32,797 bases of DNA from Methylophilales bacterium 28-44-11 (lineage in GTDB: Bacteria; Pseudomonadota; Gammaproteobacteria; Burkholderiales; Methylophilaceae). The notes beneath the pieces are model-generated. The model worked only from the letters and a program-made list of their open reading frames with translations, was not told the origin of the DNA and did not search any database. The stretch lies in contig NCGC01000025.1 of NCBI GenBank assembly GCA_002281475.1, forward strand, positions 1-32,797, read 5' to 3'. The position numbers were made by a program, and so were the translations under genes. Positions 1 through 9,995 of the stretch are shown one piece after another; the stretch's first letter is position 1, and every line of letters starts with the position of its first letter.

Positions 1-697
1 GTATTTTGAATCCCAAGTCTAAGGTTTGTTCTGCAATTCTTGCGTGATTGACGCATATAGTCACCTGTTTTAACCAAGGTGCATTCACTGCTAGCTCTAA
101 TAAATGGCGCATGGCTTCGGAGCTCGTTACGACGATGGCTTGTAATTGTTGCTTAGACCATGCATCGGTGAGTATGTCTATGTTTTTTTGCGGGTTAATC
201 CGTTGGTAGCATTCTGCAAAAGTGACATCGGCACCGCGCGATTTTAAAGTATCTGCCAGCACTTCACGCCCGCCCATACCACGTACTATCATGACTTTTT
301 TACCTAACATGTCATGCATTGGTGCTAAAGAAAGTAAAGACTCACTATCGAATCTATGCTCGGGAATTAATACATCTTTAACGCCAAATTCTTGTAGCTC
401 TTTGGCGGTGACAGGACCAATGGCGGCAAATTTTAAGTGATGTGGTAGCGTCTGTTTTAATAGCCGCGGCATGCCGTTTTGCACAGCGTTGCTACTAATA
501 AAAATCACCCATTCATAACTAGAGATGTCAGCAATCACGCCTTCAAATTGGCGGTAATCATCAAGCGGGACAATTTCTATCAATGGAAACGAAATTACAT
601 GACCACCCGCGTTTTCAATCAATTGCGTCAGTTTCTTGGCTTGATCGCTGGGTCTTGTGATTGCGATACCAATGCCTGCTAGGGCTGGCTGGACCAT
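1..697 (-). CDS. hemD: Uroporphyrinogen-III synthase, 3' end cut off by the window
   Basis: Cyclises and rearranges hydroxymethylbilane to uroporphyrinogen III in the haem/sirohaem/cobalamin pathway; cytosolic. The minus frame is open from an ATG at 697 to base 1 (232 codons) and reads MVQPALAGIGIAITRPSDQ at the start. The family's typical motifs follow: ITRP near residue 13, WVIFISSNAVQNG in the first domain, FAAIGPVTAKEL, and VTSSEAMRHLLE in the second domain. The family is usually about 250-260 residues, so only some 15-30 C-terminal residues lie outside the window. Its ATG overlaps the hemC stop by one base (TAATG), which indicates translational coupling and one hemC-hemD transcript. HemD sequences diverge strongly between species, so identity rests on these motifs plus the hemC neighbour; I am confident. 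Confidence 0.93.
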   Translation of the reverse strand, partial: MVQPALAGIGIAITRPSDQAKKLTQLIENAGGHVISFPLIEIVPLDDYRQFEGVIADISSYEWVIFISSNAVQNGMPRLLKQTLPHHLKFAAIGPVTAKELQEFGVKDVLIPEHRFDSESLLSLAPMHDMLGKKVMIVRGMGGREVLADTLKSRGADVTFAECYQRINPQKNIDILTDAWSKQQLQAIVVTSSEAMRHLLELAVNAPWLKQVTICVNHARIAEQTLDLGFKI

Positions 698-1635
698 TAT
701 TTGATGTGATCCAGTGCTGATAAAATCTTGTCCGCGCCCAAACTGACCAACTTGTTGGCTAAAGCTTTGCCAACTGCTTCTGCTTCGTTCAACTCACCTG
801 TGATATGTTCGCGTAGCATTTGCTGACCATCCACGCTTGCCACAAATCCAGTCATATGAATGTGGTCTCCCATACGTATAGCATAAGCGCCCAGTGGCAC
901 CGTACAACTACCTGCCAATGCACGGCTAAACCCACGCTCTGCTTCGACACATAACTGTGTATCTTGATGATTTAGCGGGGCTAAGATTTCAACCAAATCA
1001 GTCCTGCTAGCCTTGATTTCGATACCTAGTGCCCCCTGTCCGACGGCAGGAATACTGTCTTTTGGATTAATGAAACCACGAATACGATGACCAAGTGCCA
1101 AGCGAATTAAACCCGCAGCTGCCAAGATAATCGCGGCGTATTGGTTTTCATCTAACTTACGCAAACGTGTTTGCACATTGCCACGTAGGGATTCAATTTT
1201 AAGATGGGGAAAGCGCGCTTGAATTTGGCTCTGACGGCGCAGGCTGGAGGTGCCCACAATACTACCTAGTGGCAGCTCCTCTAGCGCGTTAAAGTGATTC
1301 GATACAAAAGCATCACGTGGATCCTCACGTTCACCCGTGGCTACCAAGGCAAAACCATCTGGCAAATTCATCGGCACATCTTTCATGCTATGTACGGCCA
1401 AATCAGCGCGACCGTCCGCCAATGCTTGCTCAAGTTCTTTCACAAACAACCCCTTGCCACCAATGCGTGCTAAGGGCGAATCCAGAATTTGGTCGCCAGT
1501 GGTGGTCATACCTAAGATTTGTACATCACATTGTGGATACAATGTCTGTAATTTGGCTTGAATATGTTTGGCTTGCCACATGGCAAGTGCGCTTTCGCGT
1601 GAGGCAATCACGAGTTTTTGTGGAGCATTTTTCAT
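697..1635 (-). CDS. hemC: Porphobilinogen deaminase (hydroxymethylbilane synthase)
   Basis: Joins four porphobilinogen molecules into hydroxymethylbilane, the substrate of HemD encoded directly downstream. The 312-residue protein has the usual family length. Visible landmarks are the N-terminal IASRESALAMWQA, ARIGGKGLFVKELE (56-69), the catalytic aspartate in HSMKDVP (D86), GTSSLRRQSQ (128-137), LRGNVQTRL, and AGSCTVPLGA, whose Cys244 carries the dipyrromethane cofactor. The ATG at 1635 puts the conserved N-terminal strand KLVIASRES at residues 7-15, as expected. First gene of a minus-strand hemC-hemD unit, divergent from the membrane protein gene at 1797. The 161-bp spacer should hold both promoters, but I see no strong consensus elements. 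Confidence 0.98.
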   Translation of the reverse strand: MKNAPQKLVIASRESALAMWQAKHIQAKLQTLYPQCDVQILGMTTTGDQILDSPLARIGGKGLFVKELEQALADGRADLAVHSMKDVPMNLPDGFALVATGEREDPRDAFVSNHFNALEELPLGSIVGTSSLRRQSQIQARFPHLKIESLRGNVQTRLRKLDENQYAAIILAAAGLIRLALGHRIRGFINPKDSIPAVGQGALGIEIKASRTDLVEILAPLNHQDTQLCVEAERGFSRALAGSCTVPLGAYAIRMGDHIHMTGFVASVDGQQMLREHITGELNEAEAVGKALANKLVSLGADKILSALDHIK

Positions 1636-1796
1636 AAATTAAATTTTATCACATGCGCGTACCAACAACCGTTTGGTTCAAGCACTGAAGTTGAGCAGTA
1701 GCATTTGATTTTGAGTTAAGCTAATGACTCAGTTATTATCCATAGTTCATAACCGATCAAACTTTAGTGATGTAATACCAACTATAGGAGGTTTCA

Positions 1797-2474
1797 ATGC
1801 AATATCAGATTGATATTTTTCTCGCGTCCCTAAATCAGTTTTGGCTACAACTGGTCAATTTTGTCCCACGCTTGCTTGCAGTATTGGTGATTTTATTTTT
1901 TGGATGGATTATTGCCAAGTTGGTGAGAACTGGAGTAAAGCGAGTGTTGGAATTGATGCAATTTGATCAATTTGCCCGTAAATCTGGCTTAGAAGCTTTT
2001 ATGAACAGTGGCAATATGCACGTGACATTGAGTGGCATTATTAGCCAGGTCGTGTATTGGTTAGTCATCCTTCTGTTTGTGATTACTGGGGCCAATGCGC
2101 TTGAGTTAACTGCTGTGGCTGATTTGTTACAACAATTGGCTGTTTATTTACCGCATATTATTGTGGCCATACTGATTCTAGTATTCGGGACTTTGTTAGC
2201 CCGGTTTATGAATCGCGTTGTGTTTGCCTGGCTACATAGCATCAAATTTCCGCAAGCGCTTGCCGTCAGTACATCTACAGAATATGGTATTCAAATATTG
2301 GCAGTGTTTGTGGCTTTAGAGCAATTGGGTATTGGCATGCAGCTGATTTATTCATTGTTTGTGATTGTATTTGGCGCAGTATTTTTAGCGCTTGCCATTG
2401 CTTTTGGCTTGGGTGGTAAAGAATGGGCGGCCAAAGTGATCACCGATTTACAAGACAAGAAAAATAAATATTGA
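1797..2474 (+). CDS. Conserved TM-helix (CmpX/MscS-related) membrane protein
   Basis: A 225-residue inner-membrane protein built mostly of hydrophobic helices, at about residues 22-45, 83-103, 113-135, 166-180 and 184-204. The repeated pattern of an amphipathic start, a hydrophobic helix ending FFGWIIAKLV or LVFGTLLARFM, then a basic loop, is typical of the conserved TM-helix family (PF05552) found in Pseudomonas CmpX and related to the pore region of MscS-type channels. The soluble beta-domain of true MscS is absent. The C-terminal LAIAFGLGGKEWAAK segment is also typical of this family. A strong ribosome site (AGGAGG, 1786-1791) precedes the ATG. Likely role is membrane-stress or envelope homeostasis; ion conduction is not shown. 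It converges on the response regulator gene with only six bases between stops. Confidence 0.85.
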   Translation: MQYQIDIFLASLNQFWLQLVNFVPRLLAVLVILFFGWIIAKLVRTGVKRVLELMQFDQFARKSGLEAFMNSGNMHVTLSGIISQVVYWLVILLFVITGANALELTAVADLLQQLAVYLPHIIVAILILVFGTLLARFMNRVVFAWLHSIKFPQALAVSTSTEYGIQILAVFVALEQLGIGMQLIYSLFVIVFGAVFLALAIAFGLGGKEWAAKVITDLQDKKNKY

Positions 2475-2480
2475 GCGTTT

Positions 2481-3227
2481 TTAAATTGTTTTAATAAGAT
2501 GTTGCTGCCGCCTGCTTACAGGGATTGTTTCAGGCACACCTTTTAAAATAGCGACCCATTGTTGCTCAATTTGTGCATCTTCATTCATGATAGTGCGTTT
2601 CTCAAAGCCAGCGATAAACGGTTTGGCGACCAAACAATTACGATGTAATCTGAGTAATCGGTCGCCAAATTCTATCTCTAGTTGTGTCAACGAATCTTCA
2701 AGCAAGTATTCACGCTCTGCCGTGCGCACTGTCACATATTTTTGTTCGGCTCTAAAGTACATCACCTCATTTAACGGTACTAGCACTACCCGCCCTCGTT
2801 CATGAATGCTTAAATGTGTACGCATTGCTTGCAGTGGTTTAAGTGATGCGATTTGCTCAGGTCGTAAAGCGCGCACTTTACTGAGTGCCGTTTCCAAACG
2901 CTCTTGGCGTATCGGTTTGAGTAAGTAATCAATCGCACTTAATTCAAAGGCTTTGATGGCATAGGCATCAAAAGCAGTAGTGAATATCAATTTTGGCGGT
3001 GTACTCAAAAGCTGTAAATGATGGGCAGCTTCAATGCCGTCCATAAGCGGCATACGGATATCCATTAGCACAACGTCAGGCGAATGTTGAACCACCAGCT
3101 CGACTGCCTCCTTACCGTTATGCGCCTCCGCCACAATTTGCACATGCGCAATATCGCTGATTAAATCACGCAACCGGTTGCGGGCGGGTGTCTCATCATC
3201 AGCAATCAATAGAGTTAGCATGTCCAT
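2481..3227 (-). CDS. LytTR-family response regulator (AlgR-like)
   Basis: Two-domain DNA-binding response regulator of 248 residues. The receiver domain (about 4-120) has the acidic pair in IADDE (D10, D11), the phospho-acceptor D56 in DVVLMDIRMP, a Thr in FTTAFDAYAIKAF and the conserved Lys in YLLKPI. The C-terminal part (about 135-240) is a LytTR domain, seen in FRAEQKYVTVRT and LLRLHRNCLVAK. AlgR-type proteins control virulence, alginate or type IV pilus genes in gammaproteobacteria; the target here is unknown. It lies six bases downstream of the histidine kinase gene on the same strand, so the two form a two-component operon. The ATG at 3227 could be replaced by the ATG two codons later. 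Confidence 0.93.
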   Translation of the reverse strand: MDMLTLLIADDETPARNRLRDLISDIAHVQIVAEAHNGKEAVELVVQHSPDVVLMDIRMPLMDGIEAAHHLQLLSTPPKLIFTTAFDAYAIKAFELSAIDYLLKPIRQERLETALSKVRALRPEQIASLKPLQAMRTHLSIHERGRVVLVPLNEVMYFRAEQKYVTVRTAEREYLLEDSLTQLEIEFGDRLLRLHRNCLVAKPFIAGFEKRTIMNEDAQIEQQWVAILKGVPETIPVSRRQQHLIKTI

Positions 3228-3233
3228 GGCGCG

Positions 3234-4220
3234 TTATTGGAGCGGTATACGAATGTTGACTGAATATTGATGGTCATGCACTTTGGACCTGAGAGAAGCC
3301 TCTAAATCAAAATGCAATAATAATCGTTCTTTAATATTTTTAAGCGCCATTTTATTGCCACTGTGACGGTCTTTGTCAGCGTGAAAGGGATTGCTGATGG
3401 TGATCGCTAATTCTTCATGTTTACGTGTGATATGGACGGTGATTTCACCCCCATCTGTTAATGGTTCTATCCCATGGTAGACCGCATTTTCTAACAGGGG
3501 CTGTAAAATAAGTGGGGGTATCATGGCATCAGGAGGCATTTGTTCGATATCCCAATGTACTTTTAAACGGTCCTCTAAACGTAATTTTTCTAATGCCAAA
3601 TACTGCCGACACAAGGCAATCTCTTGCGCCAAAGGGACTAATTCTCTGTTATCTGACATCAATACACGAAATAAATCTGCCATGTCTTCAAGCGCTGTTT
3701 CAGCCCGTTTAGGTTGGCTTCGAATTAACGATAACACAGCATTGATACTATTAAACAAAAAGTGCGGGCGGATGCGCGCCTGCAATGCCTGTAAGCGAGC
3801 TTCAGCAATGGCTGGCGAATAAGCGCGCTGCTGCAGATTGAAGTAATACAACACAATGGCGGTCACGATGCCACTCAGTAAACATGCGCGTGCAATATTC
3901 GGCAAAATGTCGGGTGAAAAATAAGGGCTAAGTGTAGTAAAGGCTAGGTAAGTAATGCCCATTTCAATGCCCACTATCACCAATAAACTGAGGCGATATT
4001 CTAAGCGGTTGAGCCAAGGATAGATGCCATAAAGGCATAGCAAGCTGACGATTAATATAGGTTGAACCGCAGTAGAAAGCTCGGTAAATCGCCTGAACAA
4101 TTGCGAGAATTGCTGGCTGTATAACACCGCCGTCATCAATGCAAATAGATTGACGATGAGGATAATGCGTAAATGAATACCAAAATTATGTAAATTTGGA
4201 AGGCGGCTATTTTTGCGCAC
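3234..4220 (-). CDS. Sensor histidine kinase, LytS/AlgZ (His_kinase) type
   Basis: Membrane sensor kinase of 328 residues for the adjacent LytTR regulator. Four or five hydrophobic segments lie between residues 15 and 128 with no large periplasmic domain. The cytoplasmic part starts with the His_kinase (PF06580) motif LQARIRPHFLFNSINAV with phospho-acceptor H153, then the N-box PPLILQPLLENAVYHG (N246 region) and a short G-box region, SGNKMALKNIKERL. Proteins of this type pair almost always with LytTR regulators, which fits the order here. The minus-strand ATG at 4220 is divergent from argH. The signal is unknown; by analogy with AlgZ/FimS it may sense a membrane-associated cue. Confidence 0.93.
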   Translation of the reverse strand: MRKNSRLPNLHNFGIHLRIILIVNLFALMTAVLYSQQFSQLFRRFTELSTAVQPILIVSLLCLYGIYPWLNRLEYRLSLLVIVGIEMGITYLAFTTLSPYFSPDILPNIARACLLSGIVTAIVLYYFNLQQRAYSPAIAEARLQALQARIRPHFLFNSINAVLSLIRSQPKRAETALEDMADLFRVLMSDNRELVPLAQEIALCRQYLALEKLRLEDRLKVHWDIEQMPPDAMIPPLILQPLLENAVYHGIEPLTDGGEITVHITRKHEELAITISNPFHADKDRHSGNKMALKNIKERLLLHFDLEASLRSKVHDHQYSVNIRIPLQ

Positions 4221-4350
4221 GGCATATAGTTAGTTATAATGATGCGATAAGTATATTATTATTAAAGAAAATTTTCATAAAAACTCATTGCTCTGCGTAA
4301 ATCGATGCCAGACATATGCGTTGTTGGTCCCCAATGTAAAAGGAATAGAA

Positions 4351-5766
4351 GTGCAGGCATCAGACGATAAAAAATCATCATCGCTCAACCAAAAGGCAGA
4401 AGCATGGTCCGGCCGTTTTAATGAGCCTGTGGCTGAGTTGGTTAAACGCTATACAGCCTCGGTCGATTTTGATAAACGATTGGCTTTCTTTGATATTCAA
4501 GGTTCGATTGCGCATGCACGTATGTTGGGTGCGCAAGGCATTATTGATATGCAAGATGTGGCTTCTATTGAACATGGTTTAGAAGAAATCCTGCAAGAAA
4601 TTGAGGCGGGGACTTTTACGTGGTTGCTTGATTTAGAAGATGTGCATCTGAATATTGAAAAGCGACTCACCGATAAAATCGGTGACGCAGGTAAGCGCTT
4701 ACATACTGGTAGAAGCAGGAACGATCAGGTGGCAACGGATGTACGTTTATGGTTGCGTGCCACTGTAGATGATGTGTTAAATGGGGTGAAAGCGTTACAG
4801 CTTTCCATTTTAGACTTGGCTGAACAACACGTAGACACCATCATGCCTGGATTTACACATTTGCAGGTGGCGCAACCTGTGACGTTTGGACATCACTTGA
4901 TGGCCTATTATGAAATGCTCAAGCGCGATGCAGAGCGCTTTGCTGATGCACGTAAGCGGATCAATCGTTTGCCATTGGGTGCTGCGGCATTAGCTGGCAC
5001 CAGCTATCCGATTGATCGTGAAATGGTGGCAAAGGCTTTGGGGTTTGATGGGGTATGTGCCAATTCTTTAGATGCCGTGTCTGATCGTGATTTTGCGATT
5101 GAATTTAGCGCTGCGGCTTCTGTGCTGATGATGCATTTGTCGCGCTTTTCAGAAGAGCTGATTTTATGGAGCTCACCAAGGTTTGCGTTTATCGATATTG
5201 CTGACCGCTTTTGTACAGGCTCTTCGATAATGCCACAGAAGAAAAACCCAGATGTGCCAGAGCTAGTGCGTGGTAAAACAGGGCGCGTCTATGGGCATTT
5301 GATGGGTCTGCTCACCTTAATGAAAGGCCAGCCATTGGCTTACAATAAGGACAATCAAGAAGACAAAGAGCCTTTGTTTGATGTGGCGGATACGTTGTTA
5401 GTAACATTGCAGATATATGCGGACATGATGCGTGGCGTGCGTGTAAACGCTGAAAATATGCGCCAAGCAGCTTTGGAGGGGTTTGCCACCGCCACCGATT
5501 TAGCGGATTATTTAGTGAAAAAAGGCATGCCGTTTAGAGATGCGCATGAAGTAGTCGCGCTAGCAGTAAAACACGGCGTGAATACCCAACAAGATTTGGC
5601 GCAAATGACCTTAGAAGAATTAAAAGGATTTAGCCAAATGATTTCAGAAGATGTATATTCTGTGTTGACGTTAGAAGGTTCAGTGGCTAGCCGTAACCAT
5701 GTGGGGGGGACTGCACCCACACAGGTGCGAAATGCCATACAACAAGCAAGGGCAACTTTCACATAA
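4351..5766 (+). CDS. argH: Argininosuccinate lyase, GTG start
   Basis: Catalyses the last step of arginine synthesis, splitting argininosuccinate into arginine and fumarate; a cytosolic homotetramer of the fumarase/aspartase superfamily. Landmarks (numbered from the GTG) are WSGRF (19-23), [14 protein letters not shown] (117-130), the conserved GFTHLQ (167-172), and the superfamily signature [12 protein letters not shown] (290-301) holding the catalytic serine loop. I chose the GTG at 4351 because an AAAAGGA ribosome site lies just upstream and the resulting 471 residues match the family. The open frame extends back to a TTG at 4288, but those extra residues look unlike ArgH. The membrane protein gene follows after 11 bases, probably co-transcribed. 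Confidence 0.96.
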   Translation: MQASDDKKSSSLNQKAEAWSGRFNEPVAELVKRYTASVDFDKRLAFFDIQGSIAHARMLGAQGIIDMQDVASIEHGLEEILQEIEAGTFTWLLDLEDVHLNIEKRLTDKIGDAGKRLHTGRSRNDQVATDVRLWLRATVDDVLNGVKALQLSILDLAEQHVDTIMPGFTHLQVAQPVTFGHHLMAYYEMLKRDAERFADARKRINRLPLGAAALAGTSYPIDREMVAKALGFDGVCANSLDAVSDRDFAIEFSAAASVLMMHLSRFSEELILWSSPRFAFIDIADRFCTGSSIMPQKKNPDVPELVRGKTGRVYGHLMGLLTLMKGQPLAYNKDNQEDKEPLFDVADTLLVTLQIYADMMRGVRVNAENMRQAALEGFATATDLADYLVKKGMPFRDAHEVVALAVKHGVNTQQDLAQMTLEELKGFSQMISEDVYSVLTLEGSVASRNHVGGTAPTQVRNAIQQARATFT

Positions 5767-5777
5767 AAAAGATAAGG

Positions 5778-6791
5778 TTGATGACAAGGGAATGGGCAGC
5801 GTTACACTGGCTAGTGTTGTGCTGTGTGTCTCCTTTTGCTTTTGCAAACCTGCCTGATTTACCCCTCGATACAGCATTGCTTAGTTTATCCTCCCCCGCA
5901 AATGCGTTGTCTGAGGAGACAACTACAGGATTAGACAACGCACTTTTGGTGCCTGAACAAGTGCCACAAAATCCACTATTACATGAAGATGTACAAATTC
6001 TTTGGCCGATGATGCCAAAAGAAACATTGGCTAAATTAGCCGACTCGTTTTATCCCAACAGCCCAATATTGGCGCAGCGATTTGTACAAAAAAGTATCAG
6101 GCTGAGCAAGGCGCTAGGCGTAGCGATTGACCCCAATACCCCTTTTCGGCACGCGCAGATCATTGCTATTCCTAATGAAAAAGAAGTCAGAGCACTTACG
6201 CATCGCATTAAAAAAATGGACGAGCTGGCTATTGAAGACGACCGTCAGCTACAGCTAAGTTATCAGTTGAAACAACCCCCGCATAGTGCCAATCAGCCAA
6301 CAAGCACAATCGACCATCGTGTTGAAGCAACAACGATATCAAACCCAATCAATATTCATCTTTTAGACATACGTGTACCAAAGATTGCATTACCCACTTT
6401 GCAACCCCCCAATTTGGCAAATTTCGGTGGTAGGCTCAAAGTGGTTTGGCATAATGCACAAACGCAAATGCATGGTTTTTGGGAGTCTGGTATGGAGACG
6501 GTGTTAGATTGGAATAGTGATTTAGTCAGTTTGAAATCACGTTTAAAAACGCAAGATGCGAGCGAAGTATTAGCGGACAGCACAGTTAACTATTCACTAA
6601 TGCTCGGTGTTCCATTATTGTTCGTACTGTTGATTTGGCGCTTACAAAAGCAATATATGCGTCGTAAGATTGCTTTGTTAAATACTATCCCTACTACGTT
6701 GGAAGAACCAGAATTAGGGGATGTTTCAGCAATGCCTTATTTAGAAAATCATCCCAGCCAAGACGCTTATTATGCTAGCTCGCCTCGCTAA
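5778..6791 (+). CDS. Membrane-anchored protein with FimV-like LysM-type segment
   Basis: Not assigned to a named gene. The 337-residue protein starts with a signal sequence (hydrophobic core 9-22, likely cut after AFA at 21-23), so the bulk is periplasmic. Residues about 73-133 resemble the degenerate LysM-like domain at the start of FimV proteins: ILWPMMPKETLAKLADSFYP, then an L/V-rich helix, ending HAQIIAIPNE. Residues 165-215 are low-complexity and proline-rich. A single membrane helix at about 272-288 is followed by basic residues (QKQYMRRK) and a cytoplasmic tail. FimV-type proteins bind peptidoglycan and act in polar assembly of type IV pili; a related job is inference. It follows argH by 11 bases. 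An ATG one codon later (5781) is an equally good start. Confidence 0.7.
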   Translation: MMTREWAALHWLVLCCVSPFAFANLPDLPLDTALLSLSSPANALSEETTTGLDNALLVPEQVPQNPLLHEDVQILWPMMPKETLAKLADSFYPNSPILAQRFVQKSIRLSKALGVAIDPNTPFRHAQIIAIPNEKEVRALTHRIKKMDELAIEDDRQLQLSYQLKQPPHSANQPTSTIDHRVEATTISNPINIHLLDIRVPKIALPTLQPPNLANFGGRLKVVWHNAQTQMHGFWESGMETVLDWNSDLVSLKSRLKTQDASEVLADSTVNYSLMLGVPLLFVLLIWRLQKQYMRRKIALLNTIPTTLEEPELGDVSAMPYLENHPSQDAYYASSPR

Positions 6792-6834
6792 GTACGTGAG
6801 GATTCAGACACAGACTTACCATTACTTTTTGCTG

Positions 6835-8049
6835 TTATTTGTCTTCTAAAAATATTTCCAATAAATTATTCAAAAATCGTCGTCCTTTTAAAGAGGGCTG
6901 TAGGTTAGATGCATTTTGCTCCAACAGTCCTTGCTGCATTGCAGTTTGCAGGTGTTTTTGGATGCTCACCAGCGGCAAGCCGGTGCGCTGTTGAAATAAT
7001 GCCTCATGAAAACCCGCATGCAATCTAAGCGCATTCATCATAAATTCAAAACCAAGTTCCTGTTGCGGAATGACCCACTCTTGGTCTATGGCTTGACCTT
7101 GTGATACAAACTCCATATAGCGTTTGGGGTGTTTGTGTCGGCTTTGACGCACTATTTTGTCATGAAAGCTTAATTTTGAATGCGCCCCTGCACCGATGCC
7201 TAAATAGTCGCCAAATGTCCAATAGTTTAAGTTATGTTTGCATTGCATGCCCGCTTTAGAAAAAGCAGATGTCTCATAATTAAGATACCCGTGTTGCGCT
7301 AAAAGTTGTTCAATCTCCTCTTGCATGGTGGCGCTGGTGTCATCGTCTGGCAAGCTGGGTGGCGTGCGATGAAATGGCGTATTTGGTTCCAGCGTTAAGT
7401 GGTAAAAAGACAAATGTGCAGGATTTAATTGGCAGGCAATTTCAGCATCGCGCAAAGCATCTGCTAGCGTTTGTCCTGGCAACGCATACATCACATCTAA
7501 ATTCACGCGATCGAACGTCTCAATCGCTAGTTCAGCCGCTTGATAAGCTTGTTCCGTATTGTGAATACGACCCAAAGCCTTTAAGTAACGATCATCAAAA
7601 CTTTGAATACCAAGTGACACCCGATTCACACCTGCCTGCTTGTAAGCTTGAAAATGTGCGATATCGACCGTGCCAGGGTTGGCTTCAAGCGTGATTTCAG
7701 CGCCGTATTCGAGCGGTGTGAGCATGCGCACATGGCTTAAAATTTTATCAATGGATTCGCCAGAAAATAAACTGGGCGTACCACCGCCAAAAAATATACT
7801 TTGAATTTTGCGGCCCCAAATCGATGGTGTGGCTTGTTCCAAATCTTGAATTAACGCATCGACATAAGCTGCTTCTGGAATCTCTTGTTTAGCCTCATGT
7901 GAATTAAAGTCACAATAAGGACACTTGCGAACACACCATGGAATATGGATGTACAGTGAAAGGGGTGGAGGATTTGTGAGGCCACTGAGTGTCACATTGC
8001 CCACTAGCGGCGCAGTACTCAAACTATTGACAGGGTAGATTGGAATCAT
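6835..8049 (-). CDS. hemW: HemW-type radical SAM haem chaperone (HemN-like)
   Basis: Radical-SAM family protein of 404 residues. YIHIPWCVRKCPYCDF holds the CxxxCxxC [4Fe-4S] motif (C39, C43, C46). IFFGGGTPSLF, EANPG, NRVSLGIQSF and a C-terminal HemN-type domain follow. HemW proteins resemble oxygen-independent coproporphyrinogen oxidase HemN but lack its activity and deliver haem to target enzymes. The sequence cannot fully separate the two, but the rph-rdgB neighbourhood is typical for HemW and unusual for HemN. About 20 residues precede the usual family start, so an internal start is possible. Last gene of the long minus-strand run, 94 bases after recQ. Confidence 0.92.
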   Translation of the reverse strand: MIPIYPVNSLSTAPLVGNVTLSGLTNPPPLSLYIHIPWCVRKCPYCDFNSHEAKQEIPEAAYVDALIQDLEQATPSIWGRKIQSIFFGGGTPSLFSGESIDKILSHVRMLTPLEYGAEITLEANPGTVDIAHFQAYKQAGVNRVSLGIQSFDDRYLKALGRIHNTEQAYQAAELAIETFDRVNLDVMYALPGQTLADALRDAEIACQLNPAHLSFYHLTLEPNTPFHRTPPSLPDDDTSATMQEEIEQLLAQHGYLNYETSAFSKAGMQCKHNLNYWTFGDYLGIGAGAHSKLSFHDKIVRQSRHKHPKRYMEFVSQGQAIDQEWVIPQQELGFEFMMNALRLHAGFHEALFQQRTGLPLVSIQKHLQTAMQQGLLEQNASNLQPSLKGRRFLNNLLEIFLEDK

Positions 8050-8106
8050 GCGAGCATTTTAACGGAATGTGTTAAATTTCACGCGTCGTTTTTATTGGCC
8101 ATCACC

Positions 8107-8126
8107 AAAAGGCGAAATTAGTCGCC
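8107..8126 (-). terminator. Weak hairpin plus T-run between recQ and hemW
   Basis: On the minus strand a five-base stem, GGCGA with TCGCC and a six-base loop, is followed directly by TTTT. It lies in the 94-base gap after the recQ stop. The stem is short and the T-run brief, so it could be an attenuating or partial terminator that lowers hemW expression from upstream promoters, or chance. Confidence 0.35.
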
Positions 8127-8143
8127 GCAACAAAACTTTTTTT

Positions 8144-9970
8144 TTAAGCCATTTCCTCCAGCACCTGCAAAAACGCATCTCCATATTTTTGCAATTTCGT
8201 TTGTCCTATCCCGCTAATTTGCCCCATTTCATTTAAGGCTCGGGGTTTGCGGTTATGGATTTCCAATAATGTGCTGTCGTGGAAAATCACATAAGGTGGC
8301 ACGCCTTGTTCTCTTGCCAGTTCTAATCGTTTGGCTTTGAGTGCTTGCCATAGCGGGTCATCGCTTGCGCCTGAAAATGCTTCTTTGGCGCGGGCGCTAC
8401 GTTCAGCTTTGCTAATGCGTTTTTCAGGTTCTACATCGCGGCGTAGCCAGACTTCTTGCTCGCCTTTTAATATTGGGCGTGCGAATTCAGTTAGTTTTAA
8501 GCCACCATAGGCAGCCATATCTGTTTCAAGCAATCCAGTGGAAATCAATTGGCGATACACACTGCTCCATTGTGCGAGATTGAGGGTCTTGCCAATGCCA
8601 AAGGTGCTGACTTTTTCATGTCCGAAGCGCTCAACTTGGGGGGTGACTTTGCCAGTGAGCACGTCGATTAAATGGCCGACGCCGAATCTTTGCCCGGTGC
8701 GGAATACACACGAGAGTGCCATTTGCGCGACTTGGGTAGCTTGCCAGGTTTCAACCGGATGCAGGCAGTTATCGCATTGCTCGCAGGCGCCAGGATGGCT
8801 TTCACCAAAGTAGCGCAAAATGGTTTGATGGCGACATGCGGTGGATTCGCAATAACCGAGTAAGGCATCTAGTTTTAAGCGCTCCAGTCGTTTCCGTTCT
8901 TCAGATGCTTCACCGCTATCAAGCATTTGACGCATGGAGACGACATCACCCATGCCGTAAACCATCCATGCATTCGCAGGTAGGCCATCACGGCCTGCAC
9001 GGCCAGTTTCCTGATAGTAGCCTTCCATACTTTTTGGCAGATCTAAATGCGCGACAAAGCGCACATTGGGTTTATCGATGCCCATACCAAATGCGATGGT
9101 CGCCACCATGATGATGCTCTCTTCACGCAGAAAGCGGCGCTGGTTGTGCTCACGTAATTGCGCAGGCAAACCGGCATGATAGGGCAATGCTGACCAACCT
9201 TTTTCGACCAGCCAAGCAGCTGTTTCTTCCACTTTTTTGCGTGACAGGCAATAAATAATGCCAGCGTCGTTGGGGTGTTCACGTTCCAGAAATGCTTGCA
9301 GTTGCTGACGGGCGGTATTTTTAATGCCAACATGGTAGCGGATATTGGGTCGATCAAAACTGGAAACAAATTGGCGTGCGTTTTCGAGATTGAGCTGACT
9401 TATAATCTCGGCGCGCGTAGGCGCATCAGCAGTGGCCGTGAGTGCGATGCGCGGCACATCGGGAAAACGGTCATGCAAAACAGTCAGCTGGCGATATTCT
9501 GGCCGGAAGTCATGTCCCCATTGCGATACACAATGCGCTTCATCAATGGCAAATATGGCAAGACCGACATGCTGTTGCACTTCGTCTAGCAAGCTTAAAA
9601 AACTGCCCACCATTAAGCGCTCGGGGGCGACATACAATAATTTAATTTCACCACTGATTACCTCGCGGGTAATGCGTGTATTGTCTTCTGTGCTTAAACT
9701 AGAATTTAAAAAAGCGGCGCTGACGCCAAGTTGCTGCAGGGCCTCAACTTGGTTTTGCATCAAAGCAATTAAGGGTGAGACAACGATTGCCAGCCCTTTA
9801 CGCGCAAGCGCTGGAATTTGGTAACACAGCGATTTACCGCCACCCGTGGGCATGAGTACCAGCGCATCGTGTCCTGCAATCACATGCTCGACAATGGCCT
9901 GCTGCTGATGGCGAAACTGGTTATAACCGAAAACCTGCTGGAGGATGTGTTGCGGCGAGAGGCTTGCCAT
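8144..9970 (-). CDS. recQ: ATP-dependent DNA helicase RecQ
   Basis: 3'-5' superfamily 2 helicase acting in recombination and repair of stalled forks. Its 608 residues match the E. coli length. Domains in order: helicase core with Walker A MPTGGGKS (40-47, K46), DEAH box (143-146) and motif [12 protein letters not shown] (320-329); RecQ-Ct zinc-binding part with cysteines C379, C396, C399 and C402; winged helix; and a C-terminal HRDC domain, seen in [11 protein letters not shown] and the closing [20 protein letters not shown]. All catalytic motifs are intact. It lies 25 bases downstream of the 71-codon gene and is probably in the same transcript as rph and rdgB. Confidence 0.98.
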   Translation of the reverse strand: MASLSPQHILQQVFGYNQFRHQQQAIVEHVIAGHDALVLMPTGGGKSLCYQIPALARKGLAIVVSPLIALMQNQVEALQQLGVSAAFLNSSLSTEDNTRITREVISGEIKLLYVAPERLMVGSFLSLLDEVQQHVGLAIFAIDEAHCVSQWGHDFRPEYRQLTVLHDRFPDVPRIALTATADAPTRAEIISQLNLENARQFVSSFDRPNIRYHVGIKNTARQQLQAFLEREHPNDAGIIYCLSRKKVEETAAWLVEKGWSALPYHAGLPAQLREHNQRRFLREESIIMVATIAFGMGIDKPNVRFVAHLDLPKSMEGYYQETGRAGRDGLPANAWMVYGMGDVVSMRQMLDSGEASEERKRLERLKLDALLGYCESTACRHQTILRYFGESHPGACEQCDNCLHPVETWQATQVAQMALSCVFRTGQRFGVGHLIDVLTGKVTPQVERFGHEKVSTFGIGKTLNLAQWSSVYRQLISTGLLETDMAAYGGLKLTEFARPILKGEQEVWLRRDVEPEKRISKAERSARAKEAFSGASDDPLWQALKAKRLELAREQGVPPYVIFHDSTLLEIHNRKPRALNEMGQISGIGQTKLQKYGDAFLQVLEEMA

Positions 9971-9995
9971 GTTTTAGATGAGTCGTCCGACAAGC

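Noticed and set aside
4288-4350. Longer argH frame starting at TTG 4288
   Set aside because: The extra 21 residues do not look like ArgH, and a good ribosome site precedes the GTG at 4351, giving the normal family length.
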